Origin: Aurifilum marmelostoma
Taxonomy: Eukaryota > Ascomycota > Sordariomycetes > Diaporthales > Cryphonectriaceae
DNA length: 64,000 nt
Assembly (NCBI GenBank): GCA_027559495.1
Contig: JAMXSV010000001.1
Location: forward strand, 744,001-808,000
Reading direction: 5' to 3'
A program made the position numbers and the translations under genes. A model generated the notes under the pieces. That model ran no database searches, was not told the origin of the DNA, and worked only from the letters and a program-made list of their open reading frames with translations. Shown here one piece after another: positions 32,422 to 42,533 of this stretch. Position 1 is the stretch's first letter. Each line of letters opens with the position of its first letter.

Positions 32422-35400
32422 GTTGGGCAACTCGGGTCCCTCTAGGGATCAGTCGCAGATGGTAAATGATTCTGAATATCGACAAAGTTGGAGAAGTGAA
32501 GTCTCAAAGAGACACTGCAGAATGCCTATCCTGGGGTTTCGGGAACCAAAGCTTCATGATTGCAATCCTGGATCATCAAAGAAGGGTGTGCTGATGATGT
32601 TGTCCGAATGATGGAGTGGTGATCAAACTTCCCAGCTCTCCGAACAGGTCGATGTACACCAGCTGCTGATGGTTGTCCTGCAAGATGTTACAAGGGCGGC
32701 AGGAAAAGTGAAGTCTGGTGACGGCAACGTTAAGTAGTCCAGAAGATTGTACGCGTGGAAGACACGCGCTGGCTGTTGACTTGGCCGAGACCTGTGGGCT
32801 AGTGATCCAGGATATCGAGGTTGAAGTAGGACAAAGTCAGGTTCAAGAACCAGTGACGGCAATGCTTGCAATAGATTTTGAAAGAAAAGCACACAATCAA
32901 CGTCGGTAGTGCAAGCGTGTGGCCCAGGGTGGTGGCGTTGTCACACATCGGCTGCTGCACCCTCCAAGGCCCAAAATCGCTGGCCAAGGTTGAGGAACAG
33001 ATAAAAGGGAAAGACCCGGGACACTGAAGATTTGCTGATCGGGATTGGCGGGACTGGCTGTGGTGCTGTTTCTATCTGATCACGAGTGCTGCGATTGGCG
33101 GCAGGCCAAGGAGAGCCCAAACCGTGATTTCAAAAGGAGAGGAGGGAAGAAGAGGGAAGAGAAGATGGAGGAAAAGGAGTGACCTCATTTCATCTCTTTT
33201 TTTTTTTCTTTCTCTCTTTTTTCCTCCTTCTTCCTTCCCTACCAGCCCTAGCAGTGGCACTTCAGACACTGCAACCGCGTTCCAGGCCCCTTCCCAGTTC
33301 CCTTCAGAGCCTATCCACACCCCTGTCTTGCCGCTAGTTAGTGTAGCGCTACACGTGGGTCTCAGGCCCTGTTGGAGGGATTGTCAGGTAGTGCTGAGGA
33401 GGGGCAGTGCGTTTCCATCTATAGATCGCATCTCACAGCTGTGCAGTACTACTGTGTGACATACCTAGTGACTACTGTAATCATAGTGGGAAATTCCGCT
33501 TTTGGCATATCAGAAAGGTATAGTTGTCAGCATCTATTTGGTTCTGGTTTCTTCTTTTTCTTCTTCTTCTTCTTTTTTTTGTGGCTGATATCTGCTTCTG
33601 TTCCTCCCCCCCCATATGATATTGCTGTGGTCATTACATTGTACAGAGGACACAAGCAGAGAGTTCAATCGAGATCGGTTCACCACTGCATTAAAAGGTC
33701 CTCCGACATGGTGGTCGTCATTGCTTGTTTCCATGTTCTCTCCCATCAGCCCATGGGTGCCAAGGATGAGTTGTCACATTGGATGGTGGCGGGCAGGATA
33801 AATAATGCCTGTCTGCCTCTCCAAAAAAACTTTCTTTGAACCGCGCAAGGCGGGGGTCCCCTCCTCAAGTGTTGTACGTACTAACTTATGCAGCCGTCTC
33901 AAGTCATGTCAGCCCATCCTGTACCAAGAGACGGACCTTTTACTAGCATGTATAACAACAGTCAGACTTGAACATGTGATATCAGATTGAACATGCGCAT
34001 CTAGCAAGCTGAATTGTTGACTTGTGAGAAAGGAACAGCACAGCCCAGTGTGCTCAAAGAATATCCACAGGGAGTTTGTTTTTGTCGTGTTCCCCTTCTC
34101 CTAGGATCCGGAATATCCCTCACCCTCGGCAAGTAAAAGCTTGGGTCACAGATCAGTGATCAACCGATGATGCTATTGTTGATCAATCTGCCGGGCAGCC
34201 GTGGAGCCCCCTTTTTTTTTCCCCTTGCCAGCCATGCCCAGGACTTATTGAAAACAGAGACAATGTCCACTTCTCCAACGATAAGAAATGCTTCCCCACT
34301 CTCTGGCTGACCTGTCAGGTCTATGTAAATGTTGACAAACCATTTCTGTCCACCGCAGTATCGTCAACGATCGACAGATACGATCAATGGATACTGTAGG
34401 TCATCGTCGGAAACCTCGCGCTGCGCCATACGACCACCCTGGATACGACAATGCCGACGGTAGTGGGCTGACTTGGAAGCGGGCCTAGAACCCCTCACCG
34501 TCCATGCAGGTGATATGCGATAGTGCTGTTCATCTCTTAGAGACCCCCCTGCACCGTTGCTACGTCCGTCAACTCATATCGCACCACGACCGCACGGGCT
34601 TTCAAGGGTCTAGCTAAAAGGTGATATCGACATCCTATGGAATTTCAAGATGCTGTTCCGGCCTGCTGTTGTGATACATGAGATAGGAAAGGGGGAAGGA
34701 CACACGCGTACAGCATGATGCAATAGATACTTAAGGTGTGCTACAACCCCCTCAAAAAGGCTGCTGTGGTATCACTACTGTACCTCCTATATTTCTCGCG
34801 GCCCTTTGTCCGGCGGTGCCGTGCCCCGGCGGTGAGTGTAGAGAGTAGGCCTGAATTTGGACTTGTCTGGACCATCCGGTCACCGAAGTTATTTCCCGAC
34901 AGATTCCCAGCTCGCCTTTCCGACCCTCTCATGCCATCCCCCCCCCCCCCCCTCTCTCTCACTTTTTTTTCTTTCTTCTTCTTTTGTTTTCCCCTCTTCT
35001 TTGGTCCTCTCTCCTCTTCTTCCCGCCTACCCAGGGGCACTGTCACCCCCCCTCTCCCAGGTAGTACTACAGTTTATTATCCCCTCCCTTAGTGGATGTA
35101 AGTTCCAGGGAGCCGCTAGCATAGAGATAAAGTCGTGTCACCTGTACACAGTGAACGGTATTCTTGGCATGCAAAGTAATACATGAAACCTGGAATATAC
35201 GTTCCATGGGGGGCTCACTATATGAACCCTCCTGGGTGCTGTCACCAAACCTTACAAAAGTCACACCCACCAGTAATCATCTTTGGGTAATGATTAAATT
35301 TGATTCAACTGAGTGTCCTACTTCTTCATAAACGCCTGCCTGCCATGCAATATTGCCCAACCATGTTGAGCTGCCATGTGAAGAGGTCTGCCGGACTCTC

Positions 35401-35649
35401 CCAAGCCACTATGCCGGATGCGCCGTTCCATCGAAGTCGTGCAATTTCCCACTAAACGAAAGAGCAAGAAAGGAGGGGTGTTTGAAAAAAAAAAGAAGCA
35501 AGAAAAAAAGAAAAAGAAACCCGCGGCAATCTTGAGTCTCAGTCGCCGAGGCCAAAAAAACGCCCGTGCATACAATACATACCATGAGCCGTCCGTATAC
35601 TGTCTGTGCCCAGAAACGCCCAACGCAACGGGCCACTGTCAGGCCCCCT
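32422..35649. other. Long intergenic stretch upstream of TRK
   Basis: About 3.2 kb between the TRK start and the end of the XPB gene, both leftward. It contains T-rich and C-rich tracts (33198-33240, 33540-33580, a C run at 34938-34952, CT tracts to 35030) and no frame with family resemblance. It is long for this genome and may hold an extended regulatory region for TRK or a non-coding RNA; neither is shown by the sequence. Confidence 0.5.
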
Positions 35650-38163
35650 CTACTCATTAGCCAATTTTTTGCGTCTTTCCTTATCACGCTGCTGTTTCTT
35701 GAAGAAATCGCTGTGTGCAACCTTCTTCTTGCCCCTGGCTGGTTTGTTCTGCTCCACGTACGCCATGTCCTGGCCACCGCTGAGATCCGCCAACAGGTGC
35801 GCGCCGCGTCGCACCATCTTGTTAGGCTTAGGCTTAGGCCTAGCCCCGGCCTTCTTCGAGTTGAACAGATTGCCGTCTGCCAGGAGGGCGTTGCTCTCAC
35901 GGTCGTACTCGGCCTGGGACTTGTTCTTTTCCATGTCGTCGAGCAGACCTAAGAGGAGCTCACGGCGCTCTTGCGCGGTCGCGAAGCACAGGTTGGGCGT
36001 CTTCTCGATATTGTGCAGCGTGGTAATCACCTTGAAGGCGTAGCCCTGGTCAACCAGGAAGGCCTGGCGCTTCGAGGAGAAGAGCATTTCCTGCGTGTCT
36101 TTGGATACAAGCGAATAAAAGAAAGCATTGAAACCCTCATCGTTACGTCGCTTGGCCCGCAGAATACGACCCAGACGCTGAGCCTCCTGACGACGGGAAC
36201 CATACTGGGCAGAGATCTGGATCAGGCACGTCGCTTCAGGGAGGTCGAGGGAAGTGTCGCCAATTTTGGAGAGGAAGATCGTGTTACACTCCGAAGAGTC
36301 GCGGAATCGTTGCAGAATCTCCTGCCTTTCAGCGTTGCTGGTGCCACCGTAGAGATAGGGCTTCATGAGTTTTCGAGCGTAGAATTCCAGGGCGTACACG
36401 TCATCGGAGAAGACAATGATCTTGTCGCCACGGGACTCATGATAGGTGATGAGGTATTGACATGCCTGCATCTTGAGCGGGTTCATGACGTAGAGCAGGG
36501 ACCTGGACCGTGTCGCAGCCTTCAGGTACTCGTCGTAAAACTCGGTCGGCATGGGACACCAAACCTCGGCGCACTGAACCCTTGCGATGTGGCCCTGCTG
36601 CGAGAGCTCCATCCAGTTGGCCTCGTAGAGCTTCGGGCCGATGAGGAAGTTCAGGTCTTCGATCTTGTCGTCCTCTCGAAGGAGCGTAGCTGTAAGCCCG
36701 AGCTTCGAATGAGCTTTGATATTGCCAATAACCTTTCTAAACATGTTGGCAGGAACGACATGCACCTCATCGAGAAGCATGAGGCCCCACTCTCTCTTTC
36801 TGAGAAAGTCCATCATCTTGGACGACTCATGCGAACGCTTCTGAGTCGCCGTGACCATGGAATAGGTCGTTACAATGACACCGGTATTGCCACTGAAAGT
36901 CTCTTTATGGTCTGAAGAGAAAATGGCCACATCGTCGGGGTTGATGTTGGACCACTTGATGAATTCGTTCCTCCACTGGATAACTGACATATTGCTTGTG
37001 GCTAATACGATGACGCCCTTCTTGATGGTGCACGCAGCTGTGATGCCTACAAGGGTCTTGCCCGCGCCACAGGGAAGCACGATGATACCGCTCTTTGCCC
37101 GACCGTTGCCAAACATCTTGCTGAGACTCTTTTCCTGATATGGCCGGATCTGCGTCGACGGCTGCAGATCGATCTCGAGATTGGCATTGATGTTGTCATT
37201 TCGAAAGTCGTATTCCTCCAACGCCGGATATTGCAACTCCTGGCAGCGCTTTGTGACCGTCTCGACCGCATCGTCTCGAATCTGAAAGGCATGGACGACC
37301 TCTTGGTCGTCATCATCGTCATCGTCATTCAGGGCAGCGTAGACCTCTTTCTCGGAAGGGTTCGCAGCAGCCTGCTCCGCGCTGTTCAGCCCTTCAGCCT
37401 CGCGTATGCCGGCGGCCTCCTTTGTCCCTGCGATGGCCAGTCCGGACATCTTCGGTGCGCTCGTCGTGATCTGCTCAGCCCCGTGCACCCGACAGGCCGA
37501 TATGTCTGGGTCCTTCAGAAGCATTTGTAGCACCTCGGGATCTGTGGTCTCCAGGAGGTATTTCGTATTCCGCAGGACCAACTTGACTTTGCCATAACTC
37601 CTGCCGCATGCCGAGATGAAGCCCTTGACGTTGCTGGGCACAGGGGTCTTGGAAAAGCGTTCAAGTGTGGATATGATATCCTTCGGGTTGAGACCGACGG
37701 ATACGGCGGCGTAGAGGCTGTGGGTGGTGAGCTTGTATTCATGGAGAAACTGGGGTCGTGACACAGGCTCGGCGACGGTGACGAGGAAGTCTTGGGCCTG
37801 TGGTGCGAGCTGGTGGAAGCTCTCGAGGACGATGACGAAGTTGCCTTGTATCCAGAGTGGCCTATTATGAGCGTCGTGTTTGGGCCTCAACGCAGTAAAG
37901 TCTCTGCTGCTGTCAAAATGTCTCGAAGCCATGTCATGGACGCCGCGGCCCATGTTGTATCTGTGCTCGTCCGAGCTGGTGTCGAACTTGACCATGCTCT
38001 TGCGCATCTCCTCTGGGATCTCGACATCCGCCTCATTTTCAGAAACATCACTAGAGTCGCTGGCAAGGCTGCGAGGTGTCGCTGGGCCCGGAGTCGAGCC
38101 CTTGGAGGACCTGCCAGCCTTGGTGATGCCTCCAACGGCGCCTGCCTTGCGCTTCGGGGCCAT
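35650..38163 (-). CDS. SSL2: TFIIH 3'-5' DNA helicase XPB/Ssl2, single exon
   Basis: An uninterrupted 837-aa frame. The N-terminus is basic and acidic in patches, then an XPB N-terminal domain (RPLWIQGNFVIVLESF). Helicase motifs: I in LPCGAGKT (366-370), Ia near LATSNMSVIQWRNEF, II as DEVH (465-468), the XPB-specific RED motif in TATLLREDDKIEDL (Arg496-Asp498), III-IV around IVFSDDVYALEFYA, V as SKIGDTSLDLPEA and VI as QRLGRILRAK. The Lys-rich tail includes RGKKKVAHSDFFKKQQRD. It unwinds promoter DNA for RNA polymerase II and opens lesions in nucleotide excision repair, in the nucleus. It is divergently arranged with the CHY zinc-finger gene, with about 425 bp between the starts. Confidence 0.97.
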   Translation of the reverse strand: MAPKRKAGAVGGITKAGRSSKGSTPGPATPRSLASDSSDVSENEADVEIPEEMRKSMVKFDTSSDEHRYNMGRGVHDMASRHFDSSRDFTALRPKHDAHNRPLWIQGNFVIVLESFHQLAPQAQDFLVTVAEPVSRPQFLHEYKLTTHSLYAAVSVGLNPKDIISTLERFSKTPVPSNVKGFISACGRSYGKVKLVLRNTKYLLETTDPEVLQMLLKDPDISACRVHGAEQITTSAPKMSGLAIAGTKEAAGIREAEGLNSAEQAAANPSEKEVYAALNDDDDDDDQEVVHAFQIRDDAVETVTKRCQELQYPALEEYDFRNDNINANLEIDLQPSTQIRPYQEKSLSKMFGNGRAKSGIIVLPCGAGKTLVGITAACTIKKGVIVLATSNMSVIQWRNEFIKWSNINPDDVAIFSSDHKETFSGNTGVIVTTYSMVTATQKRSHESSKMMDFLRKREWGLMLLDEVHVVPANMFRKVIGNIKAHSKLGLTATLLREDDKIEDLNFLIGPKLYEANWMELSQQGHIARVQCAEVWCPMPTEFYDEYLKAATRSRSLLYVMNPLKMQACQYLITYHESRGDKIIVFSDDVYALEFYARKLMKPYLYGGTSNAERQEILQRFRDSSECNTIFLSKIGDTSLDLPEATCLIQISAQYGSRRQEAQRLGRILRAKRRNDEGFNAFFYSLVSKDTQEMLFSSKRQAFLVDQGYAFKVITTLHNIEKTPNLCFATAQERRELLLGLLDDMEKNKSQAEYDRESNALLADGNLFNSKKAGARPKPKPNKMVRRGAHLLADLSGGQDMAYVEQNKPARGKKKVAHSDFFKKQQRDKERRKKLANE

Positions 38164-38588
38164 GGCTGGTATTCAGAGGAACTTTTTAGCTTGCAGAGGT
38201 TCGGTGGGGTTCTCTGTGATAGAGAACAAAAATGAAAGAATCAGAAGGACAAAAAGAAGGGCGAATCTGATGACCCTTCGAAAGACGAACGAAAAATGCG
38301 AGTAGAAAGGAAAAGAAAGAATGCAGAATGGCTGTCTGACGTTTTAGTTGGATGGTTCGGCCGCTGCACCATACAGCACTATGCGCCGTAGTAGCATGTA
38401 ATGACCCAACGACCCTTATCGATAAAGCCCACCGCCACTCCTTGCAGGAAAGTGGGCTAGTCAGCCTATTACAATTGTTCTCCTAGACGTGTTGCACGCG
38501 CCGCCGCCTTAGAAATCATGTCGATTGTGACTTCGAACAGGCCTACAATTTTCCACCCATAGTATATTGACACCTTCCTTTCGCAAAT
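38164..38588. promoter_or_regulatory. Divergent promoter: XPB helicase (left) and CHY zinc-finger gene (right)
   Basis: About 425 bp between two start codons on opposite strands. No assigned motif. T-runs are absent; it is more balanced in composition than the gene-poor stretches. Confidence 0.5.
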
Positions 38589-39084
38589 ATGTGGTAAGTA
38601 TACGGGATTCTCAACTCCATGCGGCTGTTCCAGCTGACGAAGCCTAATAGCAAACACATCCTCAACGCGCAGGTATCCATCAGGTCGCCATGTTGTACGT
38701 TGCCCGTGTCCCAGCTTCCGACCCCTGGCAACACAGCGACTGATTGACAAAACTCAATGATAGGCAAGAAATGGTTCGACTGCATTGAGTGCCACCAAGA
38801 GCAAGAGACCCACCCCCCTTCTACAACGCTTCGAGATGATCTTCGCCTGCAAGAAGTGCAAGAAGTGTTTTCGCAAGGACGCCCAGGAATTCGAGGAGGC
38901 CGACGAGTACTGCCCACACTGTGACAACCACTTCGTGCTCGACGCTGTGACCCCCAAGCCTGCGCTCAAGATCGAGGGCGAGGATGCACGGGTGGACAAC
39001 AGGATGCTCAAAGACGATCGGGTCAAGCAGCGAGAGCTGAAGACAATATTTGATCCTGATGAAGATGCGGATAGGCTGGGGTGA
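38589..39084 (+). CDS. CHY-type zinc-finger protein, interrupted by one +1 frameshift, three exons
   Basis: The start is ATG-TG at 38589-38593, a coding exon of only 5 nt; GTAAGT follows, and TAATAG leads to exon 38651-38694, giving MCKHILNAQVSIRSPCC. The next exon starts at 38764 after GTACGT..ATAG and continues KKWFDCIECHQEQETHP. Then the frame breaks: the C run at 38813-38818 has six C where five would keep frame into LLQRFEMIFACKKCKKCFRKD, EYCPHCDNHFVLDAVTPKPAL and the stop at 39082. CHY proteins bind several zinc ions through the CxH and CxxC pairs seen here. The stretch has no possible intron, so it is either a sequence error, a recent lesion or recoding. The small CHY family resembles fission-yeast C18H10.09-type proteins; its function is unclear. 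Confidence 0.8.
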
Positions 39085-39308
39085 GCGTGGAGGTAGTGGA
39101 GGGGTTGGATGTCTGACGGAATGGGGCCGGAGGCTCCACGGGTATCATCATAGAAAGGAGTTTCTCAAGCATCGGCGTCAAGGAAATATCATTACGAGGC
39201 ACTGTAGACGCGCCCGGTCATGAAGTCGTACTGTACAATGGCCCTCTATCAAGGCAGCGCGTGTCGGGCTGACCGTCTTTATTTCGTCCCTCTCCCCCGC
39301 CGTCCCTC

Positions 39309-40304
39309 CTACTGGTCATCAGCAGTCTCGGCACCAGCAGCCCTGCTTGGTACCGAGGAGCTTCCCGCACCGGTCGACCGACCACCCTTCTTCTTTGCAG
39401 CCTCCTCTTGCTTCTCCTGCTCGATGTTCTTCACGTAATTCTCGATGTCCTCGACAGGCAGCATCTCCATCGTCTTGCCTGGTGCCATGATGGCTATCTC
39501 GATGTTCTTTGCGCCCGTCTGCACAACCTCCAGCAGCGACTTGATGGCCAGGCGTATTGTCTGCTCACGGTCCATGTCCTCCTTGTAGTTTCGCTCCAGG
39601 AACTCGCGCACCGTCTTGCTCGACCGTCCGATAGCGTTCGCCTTCCTGGGGTGGGTATCAGCATGAAAGCCTTCTCGGGAAGTAGGGGGTTGGGTTTCAG
39701 AAACGCATACCATGCTGAGTAGATGCCAGAAGGCTCGGTCTGGTAAAGTCGCGGCACCTTACTGCCATGATCGAATCCGACGACCAGGGTGCTGATGCCG
39801 AAGGGCCGGACACCACCGCGCTGCGTGTATCGCTGCTGCACGCCGGCCACATGCTTTGTGATGTACTCGATGGTGACGGGGTCCTCCAGGTTGAGGCGGT
39901 GAGATTGCGCCTCTAGCCGCGCCTTGTCGACGAGGATTCTGGCGTCGGCGTTCAGGCCGGCGAAGGCGAGACAGACATGAGTATCGATGAGACCAATCTT
40001 GGACGGTGTGATTCGTGTGTCTTGCAGCTTCATTGCCGACCGCTTCTCGCATCCCAGAACCACAATGTCCTTGCCCTTGACTCCGACCGCACATGTACCT
40101 CTCTTGACAGCCTCGCCTGCGTACTCCACCTGGAAGACGTGTCCATCAGGACTGCTACATGTCAGCTTGGGAAAGTCCGTAGTCGGGGATGGGCTGGTGC
40201 AGACCTGAAGACTGACGGATGTCCCCTTGTTAGCTTGTAATCCAGTCAAATCAACCCGCGGGGAGGCGCTTACCTGAGAGAGCTCTGTCGTATCCCGAAG
40301 CCAT
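39309..40304 (-). CDS. PRE6: 20S proteasome subunit alpha-4 (alpha type-7), four exons including a 7-nt micro-exon
   Basis: Exons 40304-40274, 40211-40205, 40151-39711 and 39645-39309 give 271 aa. The protein starts MASGYDRALSVFSPDGHVFQVEYAGEAVKRG, the family's N-terminal helix and gate region, and includes LQDTRITPSK, RPFGISTLVVGFD, YQTEPSGIYSAW and LLEVVQTGAKNIEI. The C-terminus is a Lys/Ser-rich tail. The micro-exon codes only VF: without it the phase fails and the conserved SVFSPDG cannot be made. Its flanks fit: CGTCAG before, GTCTGC after, and branch sites GCTAAC and GCTGAC in the two introns (62 and 53 nt). In the core particle it forms part of the outer alpha ring, in nucleus and cytosol. 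VEYAGEAVKR has Gly where yeast Pre6 has Leu. Confidence 0.94.
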
Positions 40305-40765
40305 CTTGCCTGTGTTCTCGGCGCTGTGTCACTATGCAGATGGATGCTGGAGAGTTGAAGAAAGGAGAGGGGAGTAGGGTGTTTCTAAATGGTCGATAAC
40401 GTTGGGGCGTCCGCTTGGGTGGTCGGATGGAATGGGAGTGATGCAACGCGAAGGTGAGGTTTGCGTGTGTGTCTGGCAGGCAGGAGAGACAGGCTGCAGC
40501 TCTGACGACGAAGCTGGGCTGCTGGAAGCTGCACCTAATCCCTGTCAGGACCCACAAGCTTATACGGTACGTACCACCCACTGGCGCTCCGTACTGTCCA
40601 GGGTTCAGGGTAAGGCGTCATGCCTCTAGTGCCCGGGCCGGTAATTCTTTCTCGAGCCGATAATTTTTATATCCATCCTCCGCCTCTCTTTCCTCCTAAA
40701 GATTCGCAGGTCGTCGTGCTTTGCTTCTTTCTTCTTCACCCTCTGGTCCTCACTTGCACTGCGAG
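40305..40765. promoter_or_regulatory. Divergent promoter: proteasome alpha-4 (left) and DLD-type dehydrogenase (right)
   Basis: About 460 bp between start codons on opposite strands. No proteasome-box (GGTGGCAAA) seen on either strand. Confidence 0.45.
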
Positions 40766-42533
40766 ATGGCGTCTCGATCGCGTGTCACTCGTGCTCTGGC
40801 TAGAGCTGAGAGGGCCAACATCTCTGCACTCTGCTTACGGCCAGCCTCGTCATCCTTCTCAGTCGCAGCAGCCACCAGGAGTATCTCGACGACGACGGTC
40901 AGGCAGTTCAGGTCCTCCGCAGCCTGTAGTGCAAAATTTACCACAGACTCATATCCTGAGATCAAGAGGGATTCGAGGTTCTCCTCGCTCACGGAAGACC
41001 ATGTCAAGTACTTCAAGGAGCTCCTCGGCAGCGGTGCCGCCGTCCTGGACGCTGTCACCAATGAGGCAGCGGTAGATGACATGGAGCCCTTCAACCGTGA
41101 CTGGATGAAGAAATACCAGGGTCACTGCAGGCTGGTGTTGAAGCCCGGCTCCACTGAGGAGGTCAGCAAGGTCTTGAAGTACTGCAACGACAACATGCTG
41201 GCAGTCGTCCCGCAGGGTGGCAACACTGGCCTGGTTGGAGGGTCTGTACCTGTTTTTGACGAGATCGTCATAAACATGAGCCGGATGAATCAAGTTCGAT
41301 CCTTTGATGAGGTCAGCGGCGTGCTCACCGCCGACGCCGGCGCCGTCCTCGAGGTCGTCGATAACTATCTGGCCGAAAGAGGCTACATCTTTCCCCTGGA
41401 CCTGGCTGCAAAGGGATCATGTCACATCGGAGGCAACGTCGCGACGAATGCCGGTGGTCTGAGGCTGCTGAGGTACGGCAGCCTGCATGGAAGCGTGCTG
41501 GGTGTCGAGGCGGTGCTGCCCGATGGCACGGTGGTGGACGACCTCTTCAAGCTGAGGAAGAATAACACAGGCTACGATATCAAGCAGCTGTTCATCGGTG
41601 CCGAGGGTACGATCGGAATCATCACTGGAGTCTCTATCCATTGTCCCCAGAGGTCCAAAGCGGTCAACGTCGCCTTCTTCGGCCTGGAGTCGTACGAGAA
41701 GGTTCAACAGGCCTTCCGCGAAGCCAAGGGCCAGCTGTCCGAGATCCTGTCGGCGTTCGAGCTCATGGATAACGAGAGCCAGGAGCTCGTGCGGAAGGTC
41801 ACCAAGAACAACTTCCCCTTGGAAAACCAGTACCCTTTCTACTGCCTCATTGAGACAAGCGGCTCAAACTCCGAGCACGACAGCGAGAAGCTAGAGGCAT
41901 TCCTCGAGGATGTCATGGGCAAGGAAATTGTCTCAGACGGTGTAGTGGCGCAGGACGAGACACAGATAAAGTCGCTCTGGGGGTGGAGAGAAGGCATCTC
42001 GGAATCGTCTGGCGCCTTTGGCGGCGTATACAAGTATGACGTCTCCATACCACTGAAATCTCTCTACAAGCTCGTCGAGGATGTCAAGGTCAAGATACAG
42101 GCTGCTGGGCTATTGGGCGAGACGGACGAGTACCCGGTCGTCGACGTGGTGGGTTATGGCCACATGGGAGACTCAAACCTGCACCTCAACGTCTGCGTGA
42201 GGCGATACGATAAGGAGGTCGAAAAGATCCTGGAGCCGTACGTCTTTGAGTGGATCAAGGACCACGAGGGCAGTATCAGCGCCGAGCACGGACTCGGCCT
42301 GGCGAAGAAGAAGTTCATTGGCTATAGCCGGAGTGACACGATGATCGGTCTGATGAAGCAGATCAAGAACCTTTACGACCCGGTAAGAAGACCTGTCTCT
42401 ATGTTCTTCTGGCCCATACCCCTTTTGCGCACACGCACACGCACACACACACACATGTTCGAGATCGATCGAGATGCTGACCGAATGGATTCTTGAACAG
42501 AACGGCATCATGAATCCGTATAAGTATATATAA
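40766..42533 (+). CDS. Mitochondrial FAD-linked D-lactate / D-2-hydroxyglutarate dehydrogenase, two exons
   Basis: Exons 40766-42382 and 42501-42533 (118-nt intron) give 549 aa. The last exon codes only NGIMNPYKYI, the conserved C-terminal end of this family. A mitochondrial presequence spans about the first 55 residues (MASRSRVTRALARAERANIS..RSSAACSA). The FAD PCMH motif is VVPQGGNTGLVGGSVPVFDEI (148-168), with GGNVATNAGGLRLLRYGSLHG after it. Substrate/metal residues lie in GHMGDSNLHLNV and AEHGLGLAKK. It oxidises D-lactate or D-2-hydroxyglutarate and passes electrons to the respiratory chain (yeast Dld1/Dld2/Dld3). Which substrate is used cannot be settled here; the gene resembles Dld2/D-2HGDH more than Dld1. 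The open frame upstream of 40766 lacks a better ATG. Confidence 0.93.
42429..42454. repeat. (CA)n microsatellite inside the last DLD intron
   Basis: CA-rich repeat between the GTAAGA donor and the ACAG acceptor of the 118-nt intron. It makes the intron longer than most here. Confidence 0.8.

Noticed and set aside
34930..35090. C/T-rich frame as a coding region
   Set aside because: It is a direct translation of pyrimidine tracts (Pro/Ser/Phe/Leu only).
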